Source: Earliella scabrosa
Taxonomy: Eukaryota; Basidiomycota; Agaricomycetes; Polyporales; Polyporaceae
Length of the DNA: 64,000 nucleotides
Assembly (NCBI GenBank): GCA_022605405.1
Contig: JABYQQ010000004.1
Span: 62,001 to 126,000, forward strand
Direction of reading: 5' to 3'
Shown: piece by piece, positions 1 through 10,816 of the stretch
How the letters are laid out: each line of letters begins with the position of its first letter
Numbering within the stretch: position 1 is the stretch's first letter
Translations under genes and position numbers: made by a program
Notes under the pieces: model-generated
The model's database searches: none
The model's input: the letters and a program-made list of their open reading frames with translations, nothing else
Told to the model about the DNA's origin: nothing

Positions 1-1189
1 AGATGATCAGACTGCGAGCTAAGAGCTTGTCTTCAGTGAACATGCGTCTCTTCTCTGTCGTTCGACGCCAAACGACTCCTCCCATCTCTCACCATCAACT
101 TGAAACCTCACAACGATCAACGCAACCAGCTGGAACCAGGCTAGACCTCACATTCTCTCACCTTCCCCTCATTCTCAACACTTCCTTCACGCCGTCGATG
201 TCTCTTCCCTTCGAACTGCAGAACTGACCTCTCCCCTGGAGCCTCTCGGTTGGCTGAGAGGCCACAATCTCGAGACGACTCTCTCCAACGAGGAGTGCAC
301 GCTCGCGGCCTGTTATCGCACTCCGAGTCTCCTCCGAGGCCCTGGCGATCGCCGACAAGCTCTCCAGAACGTACGTAGGCCCAAGGTGTGGTAAGACTCG
401 TGCTTATTCGCGACTGATAGGTCCGATCGTCCACAGGTCTCTGAAGCGAGACAGCCTCTGCACATTCTCGTGCTTCCAGTGTCCTCACTGCTCCTTGACA
501 ATCGGCTCGAGTCGCCATTGTGGACTGCATCCTACTAACTCTGGCCGTTACGTAGTACCGTCTCACTGCGAGCGGTGTTCCAGCGCAATGCTGTTTTCGA
601 ACATTTCACTCAGGGTACTAATAGGCGTGCTGAGCTCCGTGCTCTACTACGACCGATATCGCCAGCCTGCTGCCTCACGAACGGTCACCTTGACCAGTCA
701 CCACGTCCAGGCCACCGCAGCCATCGGAAACTCCACCTGCCTCTCTCAACTCGGAGAGTCCGATGTAGACGTGTACGATATGCCCGGGTTGCATATTTGA
801 GTCCGTCCAGTCCTGTATCATGATCATGTATGTGCGTCCGACGATTGAGGAACATGGGCTCCCCGCCGCGTGCACCGTGACATTCATACTTCTGCAAAAT
901 GAAGGTACGCAACGGTGAGCTAGGAAGCTAGGACACTACGCAGCGGCAGTGCGAGGACGTGGAAGCGCGTTCGCCGGACGGCCAGAGGCTCCAAACTCCA
1001 ACCGAAGCTTTGAGATTGATCGCCTCGCGCTCTCTGCAACCTGAGGAGGTCAACGGCTCCACGACGTGAGCCAGCCAAGAGAACGCACACCTTCCCTCCG
1101 GGTCAAGGGAGTGTCAAGACATACCATCCGGAACTCCAGGGATGTGTCGAGCAGAATCGGATTATAACTTATATCGCAGCAACCGCACC
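1..1189. other. No gene supported at the left edge
   Basis: Several short open frames exist on both strands, but none shows a recognisable domain, a convincing set of GT-AG introns or a protein-like composition. The left part could include the end of a gene lying mostly outside the window. I see nothing I can annotate here. Confidence 0.4.
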
Positions 1190-2509
1190 TCACTTTGACC
1201 TCCTCTTCCCGTTCCCCACCTTCTCCTTCCCTTGCTCCCCCTCCGCCGCTCCCTCCGCCTCCAGTCTCGGCACCTTCCACCGCCCCAACATCAAATTCGC
1301 CCTCAACACCAGCAAATCCCTCAACATCTGCATCGAGTCCCTCACCACATGCAACTTGCTCCCCCCGACCTCATGCCACTCGATCGGCACCTCCCGCACG
1401 GGCACGCCCAGCGCCTTCGCGCGCAGGAGCAGCTCGACGTCGAAGATCCACGTCGCGAGGTGCTGGTGCGGGAAGATCGCGCGCGCGGCGGGCCGGCTGA
1501 AGAGCTTGAACCCGCACTGCGTGTCCCGGATGTGGCCCACGCCGACGATGCAGAGGATGGTGTGCAGCCCATACATGAGCACGTTCCGCAGGAACGAGCG
1601 CTGCCACACCCCACTCCGTTAGTACCAGCAATTTACTGAACACCAGCGCACGCGCACCTTGACGACTGCCTCGGTCTTGACCAAGTGCGCTCTGCTCCCG
1701 ACGACGACCGCGGGCTCTCCCCCAGGCGCAATCTCGTCCATCGCCTCCCACAACTGCTCGAGGTCCTCAAAGCGGCTCGCCCCGTCCGCGTCGACCATGA
1801 GCAGCCGACGGCCGCGCGCATGAAGCATGCCATGGCGCACAGCCCCGCCCTTGCCCACATTCCGCTCCAGAACGACGACGCGGACGTCCGCCTGGGGGTT
1901 CTGCGCGCCAAGCTTGAGCGCAAGGTCCGCCGTGCCGTCGCGCGAGCCGTCGTCGACTACTAGCACCTCGTACGTCCGGGCCTTGCCCGCGCGCGTGCCC
2001 TCGAGATGCGCGAGCGTGGTCTTGAACATGTCCGGGAGGCGCGCGGACTCGTTGTAGGCGGGGATGATGACGGAGAGGTCGAGCGTGGGCGGGTCGCGTA
2101 TGCTGGGGAGGGGGAGGCGCGCGGAGGGCTTGCGGGCGGAGCGGTACGTCTTTTCGGACGGTTTTGGTACGATGAGCCGGGGAGACCAGAGGACGAGGAG
2201 GGTGTATGCCTGTGTGGGAGGGAGGGGAGGGTCAGTGAACGTGAGCACGCGGGAGGAAGAAGACGTGAGGCAGAAAGGATGCGCTCAGGAGGAGGCGACT
2301 GTTGTCGACCTGACCGTGCTTGTCGTCATGCTCGCGGCGCACGCTCGCACCGGAGGGCGCGAGCGGCCCGCGGGTCATAGAACAAGGATGAGAGGGGAAT
2401 CATCGTGGCGCATTGCCGTGCTCTCGGAGAGAACTAGAGGAAGACGCACCGTGCCGAGGGTGGCGGCAACGAGGGCAAGGCCGCTGTAGACGAGCGTGGA
2501 CGTCACCAT
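1190..2509 (-). CDS. ALG5: Dolichyl-phosphate beta-glucosyltransferase (ALG5-like, GT2)
   Basis: Transfers glucose from UDP-glucose to dolichyl phosphate at the ER membrane, making the donor for the last glucose additions to the N-glycan precursor. Three exons: 2509-2450, 2209-1658 and 1600-1190, giving 340 residues, close to the yeast protein's length as I recall it. The start at 2509 opens a short hydrophobic N-terminal anchor (MVTSTLVYSGLALVAATLGT), as expected for this single-pass ER enzyme. The GT2 fold follows: LSVIIPAYNE at about residue 65, VVDDGSRDGT, a DADG metal/nucleotide motif in LMVDADGASRF, and the family signature DTQCGFKLF in exon 3. The first intron is long (240 bp). The C-terminal tail is lysine/arginine rich. 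It diverges from GCV1 over a 505 bp shared upstream region. The gene looks intact. The other close option, a dolichyl-phosphate mannosyltransferase, is less likely because of the anchor plus the DTQCGFKLF signature. Confidence 0.92.
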
Positions 2510-3014
2510 GTCGCTATAGAAAAGCCGTCGACGTCGATCGTTTCAGTGAATGGCTGGCCGTCTGAGCTGCGTGGAGCGGGGAGAGAGGAGTAGCGTGTGC
2601 TGAGTGGTCGTCAAGTCAAGGCTCTCAGTGCGTTCCAGTGTGAAGCAGTCCAGTCAGCATCGGCGACGGGGACTTAGAAGGGAAGGAGAGGAAGGGGCCA
2701 GCGAACGCAGCGGCACTGTCGGAGAGTGGGGATGGCAAGACCGAGTTGAGGAGAGAGTGAGAGACCGCATCGCGTTCTGTATAGCTCCTCGTCCAGGCGC
2801 GCGTGCCACGTCGGTCTTCGCCCATTATAACCCCCCATCTTATCTCTCTTAAGATAAGATAGGCGCCACCGCGATTTACGTCTGAACGCGCGCGCGGACG
2901 GCGGGCGTCGGGCTTCCGCTCCAGCCTCGACCTCGCTTCGCGCCTTCGTCCTTGTTCTCCATCCACGTCCTCGCGCTCTCTTCATTCCTGCGCTCGACCG
3001 CACATACGAGCACG
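2510..3014. promoter_or_regulatory. Divergent promoter region of ALG5 and GCV1
   Basis: This 505 bp gap separates two start codons facing away from each other, so both core promoters must lie in it. A short run at about 2822-2862 carries the AT-richest sequence, including CATTATAACC and a direct repeat of AAGATA. No certain TATA box or activator site can be assigned to either gene. Confidence 0.55.
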
Positions 3015-4700
3015 ATGGCGGCAAGGCTAGCAACTCGTTCCCTTCTCGCGCGTACGGCCGCGCCGCGACTCGCCCAGCCGTCGTTGAGATTGAGATGGAT
3101 GGCGACCTCCTCCGACACTCCAGTACGTGGCGCGTTCGCGTACAGAACTCTTGTGTTTCTGACTCTACATACCACTATATAGCTCAAGAGGACCGGTCTG
3201 TATGACTTCCATGTCGCCAATGGCGCCAAGATGGTCCCTTTTGCAGGCTTCTCCATGCCGCTCTCCTACGGCAACGTCGGTGCTGGTACGTCCATACCCC
3301 CCTCTCCCAACTCTACCATCCCTGATCACATACGGCCCAGTCGCGAGCCACCATCATGTCCGCAACTCTGTCGGGCTCTTCGACGTCGGTCACATGGTCC
3401 AATCAATGTGCGCCTTCTCCTCACCCCTCCTCCTCCTCCCCCTTCCCTCATACCCTCCATCTCCTCAGCTTCCGCGGCCCAACCGCCACCGCCTTCCTCG
3501 AGCACCTCACGCCCTCCTCCCTCCGCTCCCTCCCCGCCTACTCCTCCACCCTCTCCGTCCTCCTCAACCCCCAAGGCGGCATCATCGACGACACCATCAT
3601 CACAAAGCACGCCCCCGACGCCTACTACGTCGTCACCAACGCTGGCCGGCGCGACCGCGACCTCGCCTGGTTTTCCGAGCAACTCGCAGCATGGAACGCC
3701 TCCGACCTTGCGAAGTCCCAAGGCCCCGTCGAGCACGAGCTCCTCGACGGCTGGGGCCTCCTCGCCCTCCAGGGCCCCGAGGCGGCGCAGTACCTCCAGG
3801 GACTCACATCTTTTGACCTCCGCGAGCTCACGTTTGGCAAGTGCGCGTATGTCCCCATCGAGGGCTTCAACCTCCACGTCGCCCGCGGCGGCTACACGGG
3901 CGAAGACGGCTTCGAAGTGCGTCTCCTCCCCCGTCCCACCCGCTCTGCACTAACTGACTGACCTGCTTCCCGTGTGCAGATCTCAATCCCGCCCTCGCAG
4001 ACGGTCGAGGTCGCGCAGCTGCTCTCCAAGCCGCCCGTGCAGCTCACCGGCCTCGGTGCGCGCGACAGCCTCCGGCTCGAGGCTGGCATGTGTCTCTACG
4101 GCCAGGACCTCGACGAGAACACGACGCCCGTCGAGGCCGGCCTCTCGTGGGTCATCGGTGCGCTCCTTCTCTCTCTACCTCTCTCTGTCCGCTCGTCTGA
4201 CCTTACCCTTCTCGCTCTGCTCAGGCAAGGACCGGCGGGAGACGGGCGACTTTATCGGCGCGGAGGGCGTGCGGAAGCACCTGAAGGACGGCCCGCCCCG
4301 GCGACGCGTCGGGCTGATCGTCGAGGGCGCGCCCGCGCGACGTACGTCCCTTTTTCATCTTTACCCCCGTGCGCGCTTCCTAATCCTGACCGTCTCTGCC
4401 CATGCTTCACAGAGGGCGCGAAGATCTTCACCCCGTCCGGCGAGGAGCAGATCGGTGCGTCCCCTCCCCTCCCTCATCTCTTTCACCACGCTCACCTATC
4501 TCCCCTCCCCCGCTCGACCCACAGGCACAGTAACGTCCGGCATCCCCTCGCCCTCGCTCGGCAAGAACATCGCGATGGCGTACGTCGCGTCCGGCTCGCA
4601 CAAGAAAGGAACCGCGCTCACCGTCGACGTCCGCAACAAGCTCCGCCCCGCCGTCGTCGTGCCCATGCCGTTCGTCCCCACGCGCTACTTCCGCGGCTAA
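3015..4700 (+). CDS. GCV1: Glycine cleavage system T protein (aminomethyltransferase), mitochondrial
   Basis: Transfers the methylene group from the aminomethyl-lipoyl H protein to tetrahydrofolate and releases ammonia, in the mitochondrial glycine decarboxylase complex. Eight exons (3015-3122, 3183-3285, 3341-3407, 3469-3916, 3980-4157, 4225-4341, 4413-4454, 4525-4700) join in frame to 412 residues, a normal length for the family. The N-terminus is rich in Arg/Ala/Ser and looks like a mitochondrial presequence ([20 protein letters not shown]). Family signatures follow: [40 protein letters not shown] (carrying the conserved catalytic-region Asp), [10 protein letters not shown] and [19 protein letters not shown] for folate binding. 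The C-terminus ends PTRYFRG. All introns are GT-AG and 56-70 bp. Exons 5-8 and the 3' flank were copied to about 21.4-22.5 kb, and smaller scraps lie near 11.3 and 59.0 kb. This copy is the intact parent. Confidence 0.95.
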
Positions 4701-5226
4701 GAGCGGCAGGTCGTTTGGCGAGGACGGGGGAGGATGGGAGCGGGAACGACGGACGCTGCGCCGTGGATGCTGGACCGAGCTCCGTGCCTTTCGTTGGTTC
4801 ACACTCGTGTGGCAAGTGCCGTTTACATACATACGTGCATGCATGCAGGGCAGGTCTTACTGTGGACGGAGGGCGAGGGCGAGGGTTACTCTCGTCCTTC
4901 ATGCTTCATGTTGACGACATCGAATCTGCTCGAGATGGGCGCCTGCGTGCCGACATGGACGTATGTGTCGCGGGGTCGCTAGACGGGGAAGATCGAACAT
5001 GACGAGGTATCTATTATCTATGGGGTAGCGAGCTGTCAGGTGCGTCCGTGGGACATTCTACAGTGATGTGACTACAGTCCGGGCGAGAAGCGATGATACA
5101 TGAGCGCGGCGAGTCGCCCGCGAGCTATGAAAAACAGGCGAGAGACGAGCTACTGGTATACTGCGGGCATAGTTGAGTGAGCCAAAACAGAGCGATAGCG
5201 AGTCAGAGGATAACTAGTCGGAACGT
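4701..5226. other. GCV1 3' flank, duplicated elsewhere
   Basis: No gene seen. The first ~400 bp after the GCV1 stop match the sequence after the broken GCV1 copy at 22154-22475, for example the stretch round 4795-4835 and the GGGACATTCTACAGTGATGTG motif near 5050. The duplication therefore took in flanking DNA and was not an mRNA-derived event. Confidence 0.7.
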
Positions 5227-5325
5227 CAGTAAAGCCTGAGACAAGAGTCCGAATTCCAGAGAGCGTGTCCGCTTCAATGTCGCAGCTCCATTCGACGTTG
5301 GCCTTGGGTCGTCAAGTTCCCGCCC

Positions 5326-6547
5326 TCAAGTGAACCTGTGGAGGCGTCTCGGACCCAGCGTCGACCGCCTCCTCCACCTCATCGCATGGTTTGTTGGATA
5401 ACCACGCGACGCTTTGCCATGGGCGGTGGCACACGAGCAAGGCACGCGACGTCGGGCGTGGCATCCTCGACTCAATCCACGACCTCGGGCTCGGGCGGCG
5501 GTGTACGTCTTCCGCTGGTGCACAGCGACCACCAGCTGCTTCAGCTGCTTGATTACCAGGACATGTAGAGACGACTGCATGTTCACGGTACCGACGTCTT
5601 GTATCAGTGCCCATCCCATTCGTCCAGCAGGATGGCCCGGGGGACGTACATTGAAAACGTCCAGTGCGCCCTGGAGGCTCCCCCGGCAGTCGGCGAGCGC
5701 GCGCTTCGTTTCCTTACGCTGCAAGTACTGCACAACGATCGACCTTCTCGACAGTTTCACGAGAAACTGTTCCACTTTGCAGTAGGACCTGCAAAGCCCG
5801 TTATCAGCCTTGCGCCAAATCGGACCGACGAACGACTTGTGAAGTACACGCACTCGACAAGATCCTTGACAGGCCGCTGCAGCGCGCGCGCGACCTCGTC
5901 CCCGGCCTCGGCGATTTCCTCTCGGACGGCAGCCAGGACGGTCGCGCATTGCTCCGTGAGTTGGAGGCACCCCGCGCGGTTGACCTTGAGCACGCTCAGC
6001 AGGTCTGGCAGGCGCGCGCAGAGTGAATGAAGAAAGTGCTCACATGGACCAGCTGTATCGCGTCCCATATGTTCAGCAACGCCCTCGCGGCCACCTCGAG
6101 CCCGGGGACGGGCGCGAACTTGAGGACGTCTGCGCCCGCCTCGAGCAGCTCGTGGGCGGCGCTGCCGACAAACCCAAACACGGCGGCGGCGGCGGCGGAG
6201 ACGTGCTACGGTCCACGGAGCGGAACCGATTTCAGTCTGCGCGTGCACGGAGAAATGAAGGGAAAAACACATACATGACGGACGCGCATATACTCATCGG
6301 CCTGCTCGACGGGCGGGCGATTGGGCGGAGTTGTGATGCGGTCTGATACGGAGGAGAGGACGGGGCCCGCGGGGGAGGTGGCGCGGGGATTGACGCTCCT
6401 GCAGCGGAAGTCGGAGAGAGCACTGGGTGCAAGAGTACTGGTAGGCGAAGACAAAAGCGAGGAGGAGAGAACGGGAGACACAACGGCCGGACTCCTGCCA
6501 AAGTGTGATCTCGAGGTCATGGTGTTTCGTGTAATGAGGAAGGTCAT
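5326..6547 (-). CDS. MLKL-like four-helix-bundle protein, copy A (left palindrome arm)
   Basis: Mirror image of the gene at 9496-10717, with the same five exons: 6547-6275, 6205-6044, 5984-5854, 5788-5650 and 5574-5326. It predicts 317 residues. The first ~90 residues are Ser/Pro/Arg-rich and low in complexity. The rest resembles the N-terminal killer domain of MLKL and related HeLo-like bundles. A hydrophobic helix pair (VSAAAAAVFGFVGSAAHELL, then APVPGLEVAARALLNIWDAI) is followed by a heptad-like helix with QLTEQCATVLAAVREEIAEA. The brace-like segment FLVKLSRRSIVVQYLQRKET corresponds to FLVKQANRPFIRRYLDRDED in the sister copies. The C-terminus after KQLKQLVVAVHQRKT differs from the other copies and is Arg-rich, probably through a frame change. 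Function is inferred only: membrane-active or cell-death protein, or an adaptor. It lies convergent to GCV1. It is the most divergent lineage in the window, yet its two palindrome copies are identical. Confidence 0.7.
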
Positions 6548-6760
6548 GGAGGTAAGGAACGCTGGATGCAGCCAACGGTTGGTGGTGAGAAGATCATTAG
6601 TTGAGCCGATGTACTACAGTCTAAATATGAAGCAGCCAACCGGTACCGGCGCCATGCCACCAGCATAGCAAGGACTGTGATACCAGGACATCAACGGGGG
6701 GATGCCAAGACCGACGTGGTCCGAGAGCTTCGCCTCCTTTTGACGGAGTATCCCAGAATC

Positions 6761-7065
6761 CCTTATGTCACTTACGTCTACTTATGCCCACTTATTCCAC
6801 TTATGCACTATTTCGGGGGTTTTGCGGTTTTGTGAGCCGCTTCCCAGGCACTCAACAGAATCAAGCGAAATTTTGACCAGACATTCCGTATACCTTCACC
6901 TACCATCGTACAACCTTTCATACGAAACGGTGGTGATTCGAAGGTGCTATAAACCGAGCGCGAGTGGGTCGCAAACGACCCAACAAGCTGTGCGCAAGCG
7001 CCCGTTAGCCGCCCACTTACGTCCCCTGATGTGCCCAGATAAGTGTGCATAAGTGGACATAAGTT
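6761..7065. mobile_element. Putative ~305 bp MITE with CACTTATG subterminal repeats
   Basis: Both ends carry clusters of CACTTATG-like octamers. The left end (6762-6808) has about five of them reading rightwards, and the right end (7012-7065) has the reverse complement form (CATAAGTG). This inverted arrangement is typical of non-autonomous DNA transposons. I did not find a clear target-site duplication, so the exact ends are uncertain. The mirror copy is at 8978-9282 inside the other palindrome arm, so it was present before the inverted duplication. Confidence 0.5.
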
Positions 7066-7587
7066 GGGCCGAAGCTACTACTACTAACACGAGGGGCAAT
7101 GGCACACAGTGTTAGGCTCGGGAACAGCCTTGTAAAATGACCTGAATTGTACTCCTGTCACGGTCCTAGTTACAAGGCTGGTTCAGGTGCGGAAAAGGCA
7201 TTACGTAAGACTTACTCTCAGTAAGTACGGATTGAATGCCGCTTTGGGTCCGGATCCGGATTCGACTTTGAGGCAGATCACACCTCGTGCTCCCGCGCAC
7301 TCGAACTCTCAGATCTCAGTCCGCATGGGGTTTGCAGACGACGAGCGCAGGCTTCATCAGGTTCAGCTTCTGGCGCTCTCGCTCTTTTGAGCCATGCGGC
7401 GGGAATACTCGAACCAGCTCCGATTCTGATTCAAAGCGGAGCCTCCGAGGGAGCTCGCTCAGATACTAATCAACGTCGCCCCGACGCTGTCCCGGGGCTC
7501 GCACTCACCACCCGGGACACACGCAGTGCATATGCGCGCTGTCGGCCGTACGCGTGCAAGCACAGAAACTCGAGAGAGGCGGCCCCG

Positions 7588-8455
7588 CCGTCACAGACGG
7601 GAGTCCATAACCACCACCTGCGCTCCGCGGCCTCGTCAATCCACATAACCACTGCAGAGATCGATCGCCCACCGTACTCTGGTCTCTGGTCTTTGTTCCC
7701 TCCTCGTTCGCCCTCCGCCTCCTCGTCTCCATACGCACACGCGCCCCATGACACCCGCCGCTCGATAGTACTGCGGTGGCATGGATCGAGTCGAGGATAG
7801 CAGCGAGCGTGACCGTTTCTCTTGTGCACGATACTCGCGCAGCGCTCGTCGATACATACGTTGCCCGTACCCTACATCCTACTTGACGCTACACATCGCT
7901 GATGCATGCTCTCATAGAACACAAGTCGAATCCCCCTGTCGACATCGCGACATCGACCGCTCTGTCCTCGAAGCCTGTCCTGCCTTCCTGCTCATCTCCT
8001 CTGTAGCCCCAACCGCCATCTAACGACCTCTGCTGAACGTCCTGAACAGACGGCGATGTCTCTCTCTCGTGTCGTTTATGTTTGTAAGTACTGACTTGTG
8101 TAGTGCTGGACGCGCAGCTCGTGCCCTTCCCTCGCTCTCGCATACGCTCGCTATTCATGTATTGTATTCTATGTTTGTTATACACCTTCGAATGCAACAA
8201 TTGCGCGATTTATAACTACTGGAGTGTTCTCGATATGCATTTATATATCAGGCTAGTAAGTAGTTTGCATATGTACCGATGCACCTGAAAGCTTCACGGT
8301 GCGCCGCCATTCATGGCGGTGCACCGTCGGGCCTTGCGAACAAATGGCGGCGTGCCATTCATGGCGGTGCACCGCCCATCGGGCCCGCTTGGTGGCTTCG
8401 CGAACTTTGCAACCTAGGGCTAATAATCCCAGCGCTCGGCGGCGCATCGCCACAC
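7588..8455. other. Spacer between palindrome arms, with relic MLKL-like 3' end
   Basis: This 868 bp segment is not shared by the arms. Its left part (about 7768-7808, minus strand) reads AAILDSIHAT followed by a TAC-TA sequence, which matches the end of exon 5 of the MLKL-like genes. The flank CGTCACAGACGGGAG at 7589 also recurs beside copies C and E. It is therefore a broken seventh copy cut by the palindrome junction. The right part (8290-8400) holds short near-palindromes. Confidence 0.6.
8296..8327. repeat. Short near-perfect hairpin in the palindrome spacer
   Basis: ACGGTGCGCCGCCAT and ATGGCGGTGCACCGT pair over 15 bp with one mismatch and a 2-base TC loop. The right half, CCATTCATGGCGGTGCACCG, occurs again at about 8354-8373. 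The region may be the scar of small palindromic insertions. Confidence 0.7.
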
Positions 8456-10816
8456 CGGGGCCGCCTCTCTCGAGTTTCTGTGCTTGCACGCGTACGGCCG
8501 ACAGCGCGCATATGCACTGCGTGTGTCCCGGGTGGTGAGTGCGAGCCCCGGGACAGCGTCGGGGCGACGTTGATTAGTATCTGAGCGAGCTCCCTCGGAG
8601 GCTCCGCTTTGAATCAGAATCGGAGCTGGTTCGAGTATTCCCGCCGCATGGCTCAAAAGAGCGAGAGCGCCAGAAGCTGAACCTGATGAAGCCTGCGCTC
8701 GTCGTCTGCAAACCCCATGCGGACTGAGATCTGAGAGTTCGAGTGCGCGGGAGCACGAGGTGTGATCTGCCTCAAAGTCGAATCCGGATCCGGACCCAAA
8801 GCGGCATTCAATCCGTACTTACTGAGAGTAAGTCTTACGTAATGCCTTTTCCGCACCTGAACCAGCCTTGTAACTAGGACCGTGACAGGAGTACAATTCA
8901 GGTCATTTTACAAGGCTGTTCCCGAGCCTAACACTGTGTGCCATTGCCCCTCGTGTTAGTAGTAGTAGCTTCGGCCCAACTTATGTCCACTTATGCACAC
9001 TTATCTGGGCACATCAGGGGACGTAAGTGGGCGGCTAACGGGCGCTTGCGCACAGCTTGTTGGGTCGTTTGCGACCCACTCGCGCTCGGTTTATAGCACC
9101 TTCGAATCACCACCGTTTCGTATGAAAGGTTGTACGATGGTAGGTGAAGGTATACGGAATGTCTGGTCAAAATTTCGCTTGATTCTGTTGAGTGCCTGGG
9201 AAGCGGCTCACAAAACCGCAAAACCCCCGAAATAGTGCATAAGTGGAATAAGTGGGCATAAGTAGACGTAAGTGACATAAGGGATTCTGGGATACTCCGT
9301 CAAAAGGAGGCGAAGCTCTCGGACCACGTCGGTCTTGGCATCCCCCCGTTGATGTCCTGGTATCACAGTCCTTGCTATGCTGGTGGCATGGCGCCGGTAC
9401 CGGTTGGCTGCTTCATATTTAGACTGTAGTACATCGGCTCAACTAATGATCTTCTCACCACCAACCGTTGGCTGCATCCAGCGTTCCTTACCTCCATGAC
9501 CTTCCTCATTACACGAAACACCATGACCTCGAGATCACACTTTGGCAGGAGTCCGGCCGTTGTGTCTCCCGTTCTCTCCTCCTCGCTTTTGTCTTCGCCT
9601 ACCAGTACTCTTGCACCCAGTGCTCTCTCCGACTTCCGCTGCAGGAGCGTCAATCCCCGCGCCACCTCCCCCGCGGGCCCCGTCCTCTCCTCCGTATCAG
9701 ACCGCATCACAACTCCGCCCAATCGCCCGCCCGTCGAGCAGGCCGATGAGTATATGCGCGTCCGTCATGTATGTGTTTTTCCCTTCATTTCTCCGTGCAC
9801 GCGCAGACTGAAATCGGTTCCGCTCCGTGGACCGTAGCACGTCTCCGCCGCCGCCGCCGCCGTGTTTGGGTTTGTCGGCAGCGCCGCCCACGAGCTGCTC
9901 GAGGCGGGCGCAGACGTCCTCAAGTTCGCGCCCGTCCCCGGGCTCGAGGTGGCCGCGAGGGCGTTGCTGAACATATGGGACGCGATACAGCTGGTCCATG
10001 TGAGCACTTTCTTCATTCACTCTGCGCGCGCCTGCCAGACCTGCTGAGCGTGCTCAAGGTCAACCGCGCGGGGTGCCTCCAACTCACGGAGCAATGCGCG
10101 ACCGTCCTGGCTGCCGTCCGAGAGGAAATCGCCGAGGCCGGGGACGAGGTCGCGCGCGCGCTGCAGCGGCCTGTCAAGGATCTTGTCGAGTGCGTGTACT
10201 TCACAAGTCGTTCGTCGGTCCGATTTGGCGCAAGGCTGATAACGGGCTTTGCAGGTCCTACTGCAAAGTGGAACAGTTTCTCGTGAAACTGTCGAGAAGG
10301 TCGATCGTTGTGCAGTACTTGCAGCGTAAGGAAACGAAGCGCGCGCTCGCCGACTGCCGGGGGAGCCTCCAGGGCGCACTGGACGTTTTCAATGTACGTC
10401 CCCCGGGCCATCCTGCTGGACGAATGGGATGGGCACTGATACAAGACGTCGGTACCGTGAACATGCAGTCGTCTCTACATGTCCTGGTAATCAAGCAGCT
10501 GAAGCAGCTGGTGGTCGCTGTGCACCAGCGGAAGACGTACACCGCCGCCCGAGCCCGAGGTCGTGGATTGAGTCGAGGATGCCACGCCCGACGTCGCGTG
10601 CCTTGCTCGTGTGCCACCGCCCATGGCAAAGCGTCGCGTGGTTATCCAACAAACCATGCGATGAGGTGGAGGAGGCGGTCGACGCTGGGTCCGAGACGCC
10701 TCCACAGGTTCACTTGAGGGCGGGAACTTGACGACCCAAGGCCAACGTCGAATGGAGCTGCGACATTGAAGCGGACAAGCTCTCTGGAATTCGGACTCTT
10801 GTCCCAGGCTTTACTG
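8456..10816 (-). repeat. Right arm of the 2,361 bp inverted repeat
   Basis: Reverse complement of 5227-7587 (axis at 8021.5). Inner boundary at CCGGGGCCGCC (8455/8456), outer boundary at about 10816 after GGCTTTACTG. Beyond both outer ends the sequences differ at once. It carries the plus-strand MLKL-like gene 9496-10717 and the mirrored CACTTATG element 8978-9282. Confidence 0.95.
9496..10717 (+). CDS. MLKL-like four-helix-bundle protein, copy A' (right palindrome arm)
   Basis: Five exons: 9496-9768, 9838-9999, 10059-10189, 10255-10393 and 10469-10717, all GT-AG and in frame, for 317 residues. Exons 2-4 have lengths 162, 131 and 139, the same as all paralogues here, which fixes the model. 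Start alternatives are 9496 and 9523; neither is favoured by the paralogues because exon 1 has diverged. The helical domain runs from about residue 92 to 260. Key motifs are APVPGLEVAA, LQLTEQCATVL and FLVKLSRRSIVVQYL. The intron before exon 3 ends in the unusual acceptor CTCAAG. The last exon is twice as long as in copies B, C and E and reads into Arg-rich sequence, so the C-terminus may be aberrant. It is identical to copy A in every part compared. Confidence 0.7.

Larger units (their letters stand above)
5227..7587 (+). repeat. Left arm of a 2,361 bp inverted repeat (palindrome)
   Basis: Position x in this arm pairs with 16043 - x in the arm at 8456-10816. Long stretches I compared are identical, including every open frame on both strands. 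The only differences I saw are near the outer end, around 5238 and 5275. The match starts at the CAGTAAAGCC motif at 5227 and stops at 7587, after GGCGGCCCCG. The arm carries one MLKL-like gene (5326-6547, minus), a small CACTTATG-rich element (6761-7065) and, at its inner end, the 3' flank of a further decayed MLKL-like copy. Confidence 0.95.

Noticed and set aside
3..800. Small open frames at the left edge as genes
   Set aside because: No recognisable similarity, and overlapping frames on both strands look equally likely, as expected by chance in GC-rich DNA.
2006..2489. Long open frames antisense to ALG5
   Set aside because: They are shadows of the GC-rich ALG5 exons and its first intron, without recognisable domains.
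5227..10816. Palindrome as terminal inverted repeats of one giant DNA transposon
   Set aside because: No transposase in the spacer, no target duplication at the outer ends, and the inner ends cut through a relic gene. Inverted duplication explains it better.
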